Below are positions 26,769-34,861 of a stretch of DNA of 64,000 bases, piece by piece. Where the stretch lies: NCBI RefSeq assembly GCF_005484805.1, contig NZ_CP039432.1, positions 3,968,001 to 4,032,000 of the forward strand. The letters are read 5' to 3'. The stretch comes from Rhodococcus sp. SGAir0479. Its GTDB lineage: Bacteria > Actinomycetota > Actinomycetes > Mycobacteriales > Mycobacteriaceae. Made by a program: the position numbers and the translations under genes. The notes beneath the pieces are model-generated. The model made no database searches. It was not told the origin of the DNA and saw only the letters and a list, made by a program, of their open reading frames with translations. The stretch's first letter is position 1, and every line of letters begins with the position of its first letter.

Positions 26769-28510
26769 CGTCGACGGCGCTGCGTCCGGCGCCCCCGCAC
26801 GAGGGAACCGGGCCCGACACCCCGCCGCCGGACCGTGCGCGGCGCAAGCCGTGGCTGCTGTACGCGATTCTGTTCGCCGGGTATCTCGCGGCGGGTGTGT
26901 GGATGAACCTCGGTGTGGGCTTCATCTTCACCGACTCGCTCTCCCGCGTCGCGGCCGTCTCCGGCGTACTCCTCAGCCGCGACCCGCACCTCGCGGCGAT
27001 CGGGTTCGTCTTCACCCCGCTCACCGCGTTCGCGCAGCTACCCCTCGGGTTCCTCGGACACTGGTGGCCCGAACTGCTGCGCTGGAATCTCACGGCGGCG
27101 GTGATGTCGGCGGCGTTCATGGCCGGTGCCGTGATCCAGATCCGCGGGATCGCGCGCGACCGCGGATGTCCGACGGTACTGGTCGTCGTGCTGACCGCGT
27201 TGTTCGCACTCAACCCGTTGATCGTGATGTACGCCGCCAACGGCATGAGCGAGGCGCCGTTCGTGTTCTTCGTGTGCTGGGCGGTGCGGCGGCTCGTCCG
27301 GTGGATCCGCAGCGACGGTGTTCACGACCTCATTGCGGCGGGCATCGCGTTCGCGCTCGCCTACCTCACTCGGTACGACGCGATCGCGCCGATGATCGTC
27401 GCCGGCGCGCTCGTGGGTCTGGTCACCGTCCTCCGGCACCGTCCCGTGGAGTTGCATCCCGCCCGCGGTGACCGCTGGTGGGCGGCCGCGGTCGACGTCT
27501 CGATCGTCGTCGGCCCCGGGTTCGCGGCCTTCGCCGCGTGGTCGTTCACCAGTTGGCTCATCACCGGGGCGGCGTTCCAACAGTTCTCGTCGGTGTACGG
27601 CAACAGCGCCATCCTCGAGCAGTCCGGTGGTGGGGACACCAGCACCCCGGTCGGGCGCGCGATGTTCTCGCTGACGGAGATGGCAGTGCTGGGACCGGCT
27701 GTTCCGCTCCTGCTGGTGATCGCCGCGGTGCTCGCGGTCCGGCGGCGCGACGCCGAGATCCTGGTGCCGTTCACCGTCTTCGGTGCGGTCCTGGGCACGC
27801 AGTCGTTGCTGTACCTGATGAACTCGACGTTCCCGTTCCTGCGCTTCTACATCACCATCATCCCGTTCGCGTTCGTGCTGGTGGTGCTGCTCGCCCCGCT
27901 CCGCGCGCCCGTCGTCTCGCATCGCCCGGGGCATTTCGCGGCGGACCCGAAACCGATCCCGCCCTACCCCGGGCCGTCACCGCTCGTCGCGTTCGCGGTG
28001 TGCCTGTTGGTGGGGTCGACGGCCGTCACCACGGCCGCGATGGGCAACCCGCGCCTGGCCGCGCTCGAGCACTCGATCGCGAGCGCGATCGTGCCCGGCC
28101 GCCAGGACCCCGACGAGTTGGCGATCCTGCGCACCTTCGGCTCCGAGCGCCGTATCGCCGACTACCTCGACAGCCTCCGCCTGCCGGAGGGGTCGGTACT
28201 GCTCGACACCGTCGAGAGCTTCGCCGTGGTGACCGCCTCGGAGAACCCCAAGCAGTTCGTGATCACGTCGGACACCGACTTCGCACGGATCCTCGACGAC
28301 CCCGCCGGCCACGGAGTCCAGTACATCCTGGCGGTCCCGAACGCCAAGCGCGGCGTCGCGGACGCCGTGAACCGCCGGTATCCCACGATGTTCGAGACCG
28401 GTTCGGGTGGCGTCGGTGCGCTGGTGCTCGAGATGCGCAACGACGGCGGCACCGAACCGGAGATGTGGCGGCTGTACCGAGTCACCGGCCAGCTGCGGCC
28501 GGGCGGCTGA
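26765..28510 (+). CDS. polytopic GT-C/GT39-like membrane glycosyltransferase
   Basis: A 581-residue protein with about ten hydrophobic helices over residues 35-430 and a soluble C-terminal part of about 150 residues. The segment YLTRYDAIAPM and an acidic residue in the first extracytoplasmic loop fit lipid-phosphosugar-dependent GT-C enzymes (PMT/ArnT relatives). GTG 26765 gives a GTGA overlap with the BcsB-like gene, which fixes the start. Such an enzyme could decorate the polymer or a surface protein using a polyprenyl-phosphate sugar outside the membrane. Donor and acceptor are unknown, and family assignment rests on topology plus a short motif. Confidence 0.72.
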   Translation: MTSTALRPAPPHEGTGPDTPPPDRARRKPWLLYAILFAGYLAAGVWMNLGVGFIFTDSLSRVAAVSGVLLSRDPHLAAIGFVFTPLTAFAQLPLGFLGHWWPELLRWNLTAAVMSAAFMAGAVIQIRGIARDRGCPTVLVVVLTALFALNPLIVMYAANGMSEAPFVFFVCWAVRRLVRWIRSDGVHDLIAAGIAFALAYLTRYDAIAPMIVAGALVGLVTVLRHRPVELHPARGDRWWAAAVDVSIVVGPGFAAFAAWSFTSWLITGAAFQQFSSVYGNSAILEQSGGGDTSTPVGRAMFSLTEMAVLGPAVPLLLVIAAVLAVRRRDAEILVPFTVFGAVLGTQSLLYLMNSTFPFLRFYITIIPFAFVLVVLLAPLRAPVVSHRPGHFAADPKPIPPYPGPSPLVAFAVCLLVGSTAVTTAAMGNPRLAALEHSIASAIVPGRQDPDELAILRTFGSERRIADYLDSLRLPEGSVLLDTVESFAVVTASENPKQFVITSDTDFARILDDPAGHGVQYILAVPNAKRGVADAVNRRYPTMFETGSGGVGALVLEMRNDGGTEPEMWRLYRVTGQLRPGG

Positions 28511-28554
28511 GCCGGTACCACGCGCTGGATGCGTCGCCGACCTCGCTGCGGCGG

Positions 28555-29289
28555 TCAGCTCCCGAAGAAGTTGCGGGCGTACATGTTCAGATCACCCATG
28601 GACCCGCTGTAGACGTTGAGGTCGATGGCGGCGCCCACGCCCGGGATCCGGCCACTGTCGGTGTACTGCCAGAAGGCCCAGTTCTTCCATCCGCCCGGCA
28701 GCGGGCCGGGATAGTTGGCACCGTTGTAATCGGCGATCCACAGCGGGTAGTTGGAGAACTCGGTGGTGTTCGCCATCGCGGTGCGCCAGAAGTTGGGGTA
28801 GGTGTAGATGATCGGCTGGCGACCCGTCAGGGCCTGCACCGTGTTGAGGTAGCGGCGCGTCCAGTCGATCAACTGCGGGGCCGCGAGGCCGCCGGTGCTC
28901 TCGAGGTCCAGCACGGGCGGCAGCCCACCGATCTGGTTGACCGCCAACGCGTTCGCCGCGTAGAACGCGGCCTGCGCCTCGGGTGACGCCGACGGATCCG
29001 CGTAGTGGTAGGCGCCGCGCGCCACGCCCGCGATCCGCATCGCGAACGAATCCTGGGCGAAGAACGGATTGGTGTAGAACAGGCCCTCGGTGGCCTTGAC
29101 CATGCCGAACTCGTAGCCCGCGCCGCGCACCGCCGACCAGTTGATGGGGGCACCGTTCGGGTGCTGCCACGACGCCACGTCGACGCCCTGCGGGTTCGCG
29201 ACGGCGACGGCGGGTGCCGCCAGGGTCACCGCCCCGGCCAGGAGCAGCGCGGCGGCACGGGGCAGGGAGCGGCGGGGGTTCCTCGGCAT
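28555..29289 (-). CDS. secreted GH25 muramidase (lysozyme)
   Basis: A 244-residue exported enzyme. The signal peptide ends at about residue 32 (AVAVANP) and a single GH25 barrel fills the rest. The N-terminal GVDVASWQ holds the first conserved Asp, and VLDLEST carries the acidic catalytic pair. WIADYNG and FWQYTDSG are further GH25 hallmarks. It cleaves the MurNAc-GlcNAc bond in peptidoglycan. No cell-wall-binding repeats are present. It converges on the polysaccharide locus and could open the wall for export of polymer, but that link is positional only. Confidence 0.92.
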   Translation of the reverse strand: MPRNPRRSLPRAAALLLAGAVTLAAPAVAVANPQGVDVASWQHPNGAPINWSAVRGAGYEFGMVKATEGLFYTNPFFAQDSFAMRIAGVARGAYHYADPSASPEAQAAFYAANALAVNQIGGLPPVLDLESTGGLAAPQLIDWTRRYLNTVQALTGRQPIIYTYPNFWRTAMANTTEFSNYPLWIADYNGANYPGPLPGGWKNWAFWQYTDSGRIPGVGAAIDLNVYSGSMGDLNMYARNFFGS

Positions 29290-29387
29290 TGCCCGAGACT
29301 AAATGACTTGCAAACCGAGCGCGCGGATTTTCTCTCGATGTTCACATTCTCCCAGCCGATTCCCAGGACCGGTCGGCGCGGCAGGCG

Positions 29388-30725
29388 TCAGCCCAGCCAG
29401 TCGAGCACCGCCGCCGCGGTCCAGGACTGCTGCATGCTTCCCAGCGGGCGGCCGGTGAACGGCTCGTAGTACTCGGCGAAGCTCCCGTCCGCGGCCTGCC
29501 GCAGCCCCTCCGCGCGGAGCATCGTCGCGCGTTCCGCCCATCCCCGCCGCGCGAACGCCCACGAGAACAGCCACGTCATCACCGGCCACACCGGACCGCG
29601 CCAGTACTCGCGGGCCCGGAAGTCCCGCGAGACCGGCGACGTGGACGGTGGCACCGCGTAGCGCAGATCGGGGTGGGTGCAGAACCGCGGCCCCTCGAAG
29701 GTGTGCAGCAATGCCCGCTCGGCGTGCCGATCGAGCCCACCGCACAGCAGGGGCGCGAACATCGCGATCGTCTCGGTGGCGATCCACCGACCGCTGCGGA
29801 CATCGAAATCCTTTGCCGCACCGCCTCGCTCGTCGGTGGTCGCGAAGACACCGGCACGGAACCGGTCGGCCCACCCGTGCAGTTCGCGCACGTCCGCATG
29901 CGGCCGTGCGTGCTCCTCACCGATGACGGCGAGCACGTCGCACGCCAGCGCGAACACGGCACTGACGAACACGTCCTCGACGGCGAAACTCATCTTGTCG
30001 GCCAGTGCGTCGTCGTCGTAGCGGACGCTCTTCATCTCCTCGAGCAGCCACAGGTACCGGTCGTACTCACCGTTGCTGGGGCGCTGCGCGACATCCGTGA
30101 CGATCGTGACGTCCTCGCGCCGATAGGGCGGTACGGGACCGGGAACGACGTTGGCGTACGGCGCATCCCATCGGGGCGAATTGTCCATTCCGGACTCCCA
30201 CCCGTGGTAGAGCGTGAGGCGTCCGTTCCCGTCGCGATCGCGCGCGTGCGCGAGCCAGCGGTGCCAGCGCATCAGGTCCGGCCACCTGCGGTCGAGGAAC
30301 TCGTCGGCGACCGCCCGCGTCGTGCGCCCGTGCCGGCGGGAGTGGTCGAGGATGCGTTGGACCGCGATGGCGTGCACGGGCGGCTGAGTGATGCCGGAAG
30401 TGTCGATCCCGATCGGGGCGTGCCCGGCAAGTTCGCGACACTGCCAGCGCGCCGGGCCGGGGAAGTAGCCGTCGACCCCGTTCGCGAACACGATGTGCGG
30501 GATCATCCCGTTGCTCCACTGCGCGGAGAGCAGCGTGTCCATCTCGGTCACCGCGCGCTCGACGCTGAGCGGCGCCAGACCGACCGCGACGAACGCCGCG
30601 TCCCAGCTCCACATGTGCGGATACAGCCGCGGCGCAGCGGTGGTCATCGTCCCCAGGTCGTTGCCGCGCAGCAGGTACGCGGCACGGGCCGCGAGCTGGG
30701 TCGGTGTGAAACCGGGGTCGATCAT
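29388..30725 (-). CDS. ggh: glucosylglycerate hydrolase (GH63)
   Basis: A 445-residue cytosolic (alpha/alpha)6-barrel protein without a signal peptide. Length and motifs match the Mycolicibacterium glucosylglycerate hydrolase: WSWDAAF near residue 42, GWESGMDNSPRWD with Asp 181, and EYYEPFTGRPLGS with Glu 418. These positions correspond to the catalytic Asp182/Glu419 described for that enzyme. It releases glucose and glycerate from the compatible solute glucosylglycerate, which accumulates under nitrogen limitation, so it probably works when nitrogen returns. Genes for glucosylglycerate synthesis are not in this window. It lies 16 nt downstream of the PHP gene on the same strand, suggesting co-transcription. 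Confidence 0.9.
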   Translation of the reverse strand: MIDPGFTPTQLAARAAYLLRGNDLGTMTTAAPRLYPHMWSWDAAFVAVGLAPLSVERAVTEMDTLLSAQWSNGMIPHIVFANGVDGYFPGPARWQCRELAGHAPIGIDTSGITQPPVHAIAVQRILDHSRRHGRTTRAVADEFLDRRWPDLMRWHRWLAHARDRDGNGRLTLYHGWESGMDNSPRWDAPYANVVPGPVPPYRREDVTIVTDVAQRPSNGEYDRYLWLLEEMKSVRYDDDALADKMSFAVEDVFVSAVFALACDVLAVIGEEHARPHADVRELHGWADRFRAGVFATTDERGGAAKDFDVRSGRWIATETIAMFAPLLCGGLDRHAERALLHTFEGPRFCTHPDLRYAVPPSTSPVSRDFRAREYWRGPVWPVMTWLFSWAFARRGWAERATMLRAEGLRQAADGSFAEYYEPFTGRPLGSMQQSWTAAAVLDWLG

Positions 30726-30741
30726 CGGTCCATTCTGCGAC

Positions 30742-31767
30742 CTAGCCGACCGCGGCGCGCGTCCAGGCGAGCAACTCGTCCGCCGGCCACGTGTTCACCA
30801 CCCGCTCGGGCTCGACGCCGCACCGCATCGCGCGCTCGCAGCCCAGCCCCTGCCACGCCAGCTGGCCGGGGGCGTGGGCGTCGGTGTCGATCGCGAACAG
30901 GCAGCCGATGTCCACGGCCAGATCGATCAACCGGCTCGGCGGATCGCGCCGTTCCGGACGACTGTTGATCTCGATCGCGACGTCGTGCTCGCGGCACGCC
31001 TGAAACACCTTCTCGGCGTCGAACTTCGACTCGGGTCGGCCGCCGCGCGACCCCTCGACCAGCCGCCCGGTGCAGTGGCCGAGCACGTCGACCCGCGGGT
31101 TCCGTACCGCGGCGAGCATCCGCCGCGTCATCTCGCTGCGGTCGGCCCGCAGGTGCGAGTGGACACTGGCCACCACGACGTCCAGTTCGTCCAGTAGATC
31201 GGAATCCTGGTCCAGCGCACCGTCGTCCAGGATGTCGACTTCGATGCCGGTGAGGATGCGGAACGGCGCCAGCTCCCGGTTCAGGTCGCGGACCACCGCG
31301 AGCTGGGTGCGCAGGCGCTCCGCGGACAGGCCGTTGGCGATGGTCAGTCGCGGCGAATGATCGGTGAGTGCGCAGTAGTCGTGCCCGAGCGTCGCCGCGG
31401 TCCGCATCATCTCGTCGATGGGGCTACCGCCGTCGGACCAGTCCGAATGCACGTGCAGGTCGCCGCGCAGCGCTGCCTGCAACTCGCCGCCGTACCCGAT
31501 CGGCTGGGCCGCGTCCCGCAGTTCGGCCAGGTAGCGGGGCACCTCGCCGGCCACCGCCTGTTCGATGACACCGGCAGTCTTGGCACCCACGCCCGGCAGC
31601 GTGGTCCAGTCGCGCCGCCGTTCGTGTTCGCGGTACTCCGAGTCGGCCAGATCGGCGACGACGTCGGCGGCCCGCCGGTACGCCTTCACCCGATACGTGT
31701 CGGCGCGATCGCGTTCGAGCCAGAACGCGATCTCTCGCAATGCCTGCACCGGCCCGGGATTCTCCAT
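30742..31767 (-). CDS. PHP-domain phosphoesterase with N-terminal HhH (PolX-type C-terminal half)
   Basis: A 341-residue protein. Residues 1-90 contain helix-hairpin-helix-like segments (WTTLPGVGAKTAGVIEQA) seen in PolX polymerases. The PHP domain follows with metal ligands in GDLHVHSDWSDG, ALTDHS, GIEVD, VVASVHS, LGHCTGR and IDTDAH. The polymerase palm is absent, so it is not a polymerase. PHP proteins hydrolyse phosphoesters such as histidinol phosphate or 3'-phosphates in DNA. The HhH part favours a nucleic-acid role. It is upstream of and probably transcribed with ggh. Confidence 0.88.
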   Translation of the reverse strand: MENPGPVQALREIAFWLERDRADTYRVKAYRRAADVVADLADSEYREHERRRDWTTLPGVGAKTAGVIEQAVAGEVPRYLAELRDAAQPIGYGGELQAALRGDLHVHSDWSDGGSPIDEMMRTAATLGHDYCALTDHSPRLTIANGLSAERLRTQLAVVRDLNRELAPFRILTGIEVDILDDGALDQDSDLLDELDVVVASVHSHLRADRSEMTRRMLAAVRNPRVDVLGHCTGRLVEGSRGGRPESKFDAEKVFQACREHDVAIEINSRPERRDPPSRLIDLAVDIGCLFAIDTDAHAPGQLAWQGLGCERAMRCGVEPERVVNTWPADELLAWTRAAVG

Positions 31768-31804
31768 GACTCCATGGTGCCTCCCGGGCCGGTGCCGGGC
31801 ACGG

Positions 31805-32230
31805 CTACTCGTCGTCGGCGACGGTGAGGGTCACCTCGATGTTGCCGCGGGTGGCGTTCGAGTACGGGCACACCTCGTGCGCCTTCTCGGTGAGCGCGAG
31901 TGCCGCGTCGCGGTCGAGGTGGGGGAGCGAGACCTCCAGCGTCACGGCCAGTGCGAAGCCACCGGAACCGTTGGGGCCGATGCCGACTCGCGCACCCACC
32001 GCCGAGTCCGTGACATCGGCGCCGGCCTGGCGCGCAACCAGTTGGAGCGCGGAGTGGAAGCACGCGGCGTACCCGGCGGCGAACAGCTGCTCGGGATTGG
32101 TGCCGTTACCGCTGCCGCCCATCTCGGTGGGAACGGCCAGGTCCAGGTCCAGGCGCCCGTCGGACGAACGGGCGTGGCCGTTGCGACCCTCGCCGGTGGC
32201 CAGTGCTTCTGCGGTGTAGACGATGTTCAC
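31805..32230 (-). CDS. ohr: organic hydroperoxide resistance peroxidase Ohr
   Basis: A 141-residue OsmC/Ohr-family peroxidase. The peroxidatic Cys lies in [10 protein letters not shown] and the resolving Cys in HEVCPYSN. The conserved Arg-bearing N-terminus and [11 protein letters not shown] are present. It reduces lipid and organic hydroperoxides using lipoylated partners. GTG 32230 overlaps the stop of the regulator gene (GTGA), so both are translated from one mRNA. The open frame continues upstream inside the regulator gene but has no coding character there. Confidence 0.93.
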   Translation of the reverse strand: MNIVYTAEALATGEGRNGHARSSDGRLDLDLAVPTEMGGSGNGTNPEQLFAAGYAACFHSALQLVARQAGADVTDSAVGARVGIGPNGSGGFALAVTLEVSLPHLDRDAALALTEKAHEVCPYSNATRGNIEVTLTVADDE

Positions 32231-32718
32231 GGTGCCTCTTCTCGGTTGTCGGACAAGGGGGTCGGTGCGGTCGGGGGATTGTCGAACTCGGTGGAGTGCA
32301 GGTTGCGGCCGACAGCCAGGAGGACGTCGCGCAGCCCTTCCAGCTCGGGCCCGGTGAGGCCGGTGGCCCGCGCCAGCCGGGCCGGGATGTCCGACGCCCG
32401 GGCGCGCAGCGCCGCGCCGGCCTCGGTGAGCCGGACCGTGACGCGCCGCTCGTCGCCGCCGAGCCGCTGCCGGTCGATGAGCCCGGCGGCCTCGAGCCGT
32501 CGGAGCAGCGGCGACAACGTGCCGGTGTCGAGCTGCAGGGCGTGGCAGATCTCCTGGACACCCCGGCCGTCCCGCTCCCAGAGCACCAGCATCACCAGGT
32601 ACTGCGGATACGTGATGCCGAGGTCGGCGAGCAGGCTGCGGTAGGCGGCGGTGGTGGCGCGGGACGCGGAGTACAGCGCGAAGCACACCTGCCGGTCCAG
32701 CGCGAGATCGTCGGTCAC
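32227..32718 (-). CDS. ohrR: MarR-family organic-peroxide sensor OhrR
   Basis: A 163-residue winged-helix MarR protein. The N-terminal [14 protein letters not shown] holds the peroxide-sensing Cys at residue 12. The [19 protein letters not shown] recognition segment and the [14 protein letters not shown] wing are clear. Oxidation of the Cys by organic hydroperoxides releases it from DNA and induces ohr. GTG 32718 was chosen because the conserved N-terminus begins there. Overlapping palindromes 17-37 bp upstream fit autoregulation. Confidence 0.92.
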   Translation of the reverse strand: MTDDLALDRQVCFALYSASRATTAAYRSLLADLGITYPQYLVMLVLWERDGRGVQEICHALQLDTGTLSPLLRRLEAAGLIDRQRLGGDERRVTVRLTEAGAALRARASDIPARLARATGLTGPELEGLRDVLLAVGRNLHSTEFDNPPTAPTPLSDNREEAP

Positions 32719-32734
32719 ACCGACGAATGTAGAC

Positions 32735-32755
32735 CACAACAATGTTGTGCACAAC
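32735..32755. promoter_or_regulatory. OhrR operator: two overlapping palindromes
   Basis: CACAACA-A-TGTTGTG (32735-32749) overlaps GTTGTG-CACAAC (32744-32755), giving three CACAAC half-sites in 21 bp, directly upstream of ohrR and 50 bp from the divergent SDR gene. Position and symmetry fit autorepression by OhrR. Confidence 0.7.
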
Positions 32756-32805
32756 CTTTATCGCGTTATCCGCGCCGGCGGTGATCATCGGTCTACGCTC
32801 GGGGC

Positions 32806-33489
32806 ATGTCGTCCCAGCGTCCGACCGCCCTCGTCACCGGCGGCAGCCGCGGCCTCGGTGCCGCCATCGCCCGCGAACTCGCTCCCACCCACCAGCTGAT
32901 CCTGGGTGGACGCAGCGCCGAGTCGCTCGAACCGATCGTCGGCGAACTGGCCGCCGCGCCGTGGCCCGTCGACCTCACCGACTACCCCGCGGTCGCGGAC
33001 GCCGTCGCCGACATCGACCGGCTGGACGTACTGGTCCACAACGCCGGCGTGGCCGACCTGGGGACGATCGCGGAGACGTCCGTCGACGCGTGGCACCGCA
33101 CGCTCGAGGCCAACGTCGTCGCGGTGGCGGAACTGACGCGGCTGCTGCTGCCCGCGCTGCGGGCGGCCAACGGGCACGTAGTGTTGATCAACTCGGGCGC
33201 GGGGCTGCGCGCCAACGCCGGCTGGGGTGCGTACGCGGCCAGCAAGTTCGCACTGCGCGCGTTCGCCGACGCGCTGCGCCTCGAGGAACCCGCGCTGCGG
33301 GTGACGTCGATCCACCCCGGGCGGATCGACACCGACATGCAGCGCGCGATCGTCGCCGCGGAGGGCAACGAGTACGACCCCGACGCCTTCCTCACCACCC
33401 GGACGGTGGCGCAGGCGGTCCGCAGCGCCGTCGAGACGCCGCGGGACGCCCATCCCACCGAGATCGTCCTGCGGCCCGTGGCACGGTGA
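32806..33489 (+). CDS. SDR family oxidoreductase
   Basis: A 227-residue short-chain dehydrogenase. It has cofactor motif TGGSRGLG at residues 11-18, VHNAGVADLG, a catalytic Ser in VLINSGAG and the Tyr-x3-Lys pair in YAASKFALRAF. It is divergent from ohrR across a short intergenic region holding the OhrR palindromes, so it might share peroxide control. Substrate unknown. Confidence 0.9.
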   Translation: MSSQRPTALVTGGSRGLGAAIARELAPTHQLILGGRSAESLEPIVGELAAAPWPVDLTDYPAVADAVADIDRLDVLVHNAGVADLGTIAETSVDAWHRTLEANVVAVAELTRLLLPALRAANGHVVLINSGAGLRANAGWGAYAASKFALRAFADALRLEEPALRVTSIHPGRIDTDMQRAIVAAEGNEYDPDAFLTTRTVAQAVRSAVETPRDAHPTEIVLRPVAR

Positions 33490-33501
33490 GCGCAGCGCTC
33501 G

Positions 33502-34080
33502 TCAGGACCGCCCGAACGTCGTGACGGTGACCACCGCGCACGGATCACCCGCCGTGAAGGCATCGGTGGACCCCGGCGGGACCACGATCGCCTCCTCGGT
33601 CACCGGATCGACGAGGACCAGCAGCGCCGCGGGATCGGCCTCCCCGGGCCGGGTGCCCAGTCGCATCGTCGCGGTCGCCGCGTCGCGCCGGACCATCACG
33701 TTCAACGCACGGGTCGGCGTGTCCACCCGCCCCCGCGGCGCCCACTCACCCGGAAACGCGAACGTCTGCAACGGTGCGACGACGTGACGGGCCACGCCGT
33801 CCGGGGCGAACTCTGCCCCGGACGGCGTTCCGCTCAGCTCCATCGAAACCGTGCCGAGCGGCATGATCAGCCGGTCGTAGCCCTCGATCACCGAGAAGGT
33901 CGACGACGTCGGTTCGTCCGCGATACTCACCCGCCACCACTCGGTTTCGGCGATCACCTGGGTGGTGCCCTGACCGTTGCGCCAGCGCACCGTCACACGG
34001 TCGTCGCGCGAGGTGCGGCGCACGGCCGCGCCGAACGAGTACGGTCCGTCGTCCACGGTTTCCTCGGTACCTGCTCCCAC
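33502..34080 (-). CDS. HutD/Ves-family protein
   Basis: A 192-residue cupin-like protein. WRVSIADEPTSSTFSVIEGYDRLIMPLG is a strong HutD-family feature (strand followed by FS-x-IEGYDR), and RALNVMVRRD later also fits. HutD proteins are found with histidine-utilisation genes in proteobacteria, and their role is proposed to be regulatory or small-molecule binding. No hut genes lie nearby. GTG 34080 is the best available start and lies inside a 9-bp inverted repeat. Three short residue blocks before WRVSI differ from the usual HutD N-terminus, so the start is moderately certain. Confidence 0.75.
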   Translation of the reverse strand: MGAGTEETVDDGPYSFGAAVRRTSRDDRVTVRWRNGQGTTQVIAETEWWRVSIADEPTSSTFSVIEGYDRLIMPLGTVSMELSGTPSGAEFAPDGVARHVVAPLQTFAFPGEWAPRGRVDTPTRALNVMVRRDAATATMRLGTRPGEADPAALLVLVDPVTEEAIVVPPGSTDAFTAGDPCAVVTVTTFGRS

Positions 34081-34106
34081 CTGTCCAGTCTTGTATAGAC
34101 AGGTGG
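34077..34106. promoter_or_regulatory. 9-bp inverted repeat over the HutD-like start codon
   Basis: CCACCTGTC (34077-34085) and GACAGGTGG (34098-34106) are exact complements with 12 nt between. The centre TTGTATAGACA resembles HutC/GntR operators (TTGTATATACAA type). The HutD-like GTG (34080-34078) lies in the left arm, so a bound protein or an mRNA hairpin could block translation or transcription. Confidence 0.5.
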
Positions 34107-34194
34107 TGTCGGTCAATCGCCATGCGGCTGTTCGACCGACGGACGCCGCGACAACCGTTGGCGGACAAGCCGTCCGGGCACGCCCACGAAACGG

Positions 34195-34240
34195 CGGTGG
34201 GGTGCGGCCCGGCGTCGAGACGCCGGACCACACCCCACCG
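34195..34240. terminator. strong hairpin downstream of ksi
   Basis: Two 22-nt arms (34195-34216 and 34219-34240) pair at 20 of 22 positions around a GA centre, 13 nt after the ketosteroid-isomerase stop on the minus strand. No U-run follows, as in many actinobacterial terminators. Confidence 0.75.
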
Positions 34241-34253
34241 ACCGCGCTGCGCG

Positions 34254-34625
34254 TCAGCCGACGATCATGTCCTCCTGCGCCCAGTACGCGCGGGTGCTGG
34301 TGATCTTGGCGTCGTCGTCGAAGGTCATCACGTCGATCGGCTCCATGACATAGGTCTGACCGCCGACCTTCGACACGGTGCGGAAGTGGAAGGCCGCGCT
34401 GTTGCCGGCGACGCGGATCGTCAGCAGCTCGGCGGTCTGGTCCATCGCCTCGATCGCCTTGAAGAAGGCGCGGATCTCCTCGACGCCGCGCTTGGGTTCA
34501 GTGCCGACCGGATCCTCGACGGTGGCGCCCTCGGCGAACAGCGCGGCCACCTGGTCGGCGCTCTTGCTCTCGAGTGCCTTCATGTACGAGGCGACGGTGT
34601 TCTTGATGTCTTCTGCGGATGCCAT
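34254..34625 (-). CDS. ksi: steroid delta-isomerase (ketosteroid isomerase)
   Basis: A 123-residue NTF2-fold enzyme. Catalytic residues match the Comamonas ketosteroid isomerase by position: Tyr 14 in VASYMKAL, Asp 38 in ATVEDPVGTEP and Asp 98 in MEPIDVM. It converts 3-oxo-delta5-steroids to delta4-isomers. No other steroid-catabolism gene is adjacent, so it may serve a dispersed pathway or act on another enolisable substrate. ATG 34625 is preceded by a purine-rich region. Confidence 0.88.
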   Translation of the reverse strand: MASAEDIKNTVASYMKALESKSADQVAALFAEGATVEDPVGTEPKRGVEEIRAFFKAIEAMDQTAELLTIRVAGNSAAFHFRTVSKVGGQTYVMEPIDVMTFDDDAKITSTRAYWAQEDMIVG

Positions 34626-34677
34626 GCTCGCTCAAACCCCTAACCGGATGAGTCCTGTTTCGGCGGCAGGTTATGCC

Positions 34678-34695
34678 GCCCCGCATGTGCGGGGC
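34678..34695. repeat. short perfect hairpin upstream of ksi
   Basis: GCCCCGCA and TGCGGGGC (34678-34685 and 34688-34695) form a tight stem in the 236-nt divergent region between ksi and the siderophore operon. It may be an operator or an mRNA hairpin in the ksi leader; the role is not clear. Confidence 0.4.
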
Positions 34696-34782
34696 ATCGC
34701 CGAATCCCGCCCACCGGACACTTGCCGGCACTCGTACTCGGTGCGGCGTGACCACGGAGCCGGAATAGTCCTTTTTCGATCG

Positions 34783-34801
34783 TTAGGTTAGGCTCACCAC
34801 T
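34783..34801. promoter_or_regulatory. DtxR/IdeR iron box
   Basis: TTAGGTTAGGCTCACCACT matches the 19-bp IdeR/DtxR consensus at 15 positions, with a perfect left half (TTAGGTTAGGCT). It lies 61 bp before the siderophore-binding lipoprotein start, where an iron-loaded repressor would block the promoter. Confidence 0.85.
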
Positions 34802-34861
34802 GCCGCGCCGCCGAGGTGCCGTGCGACACATCCCCCTCAGTACGAAGCAAGGATTCTGCAG

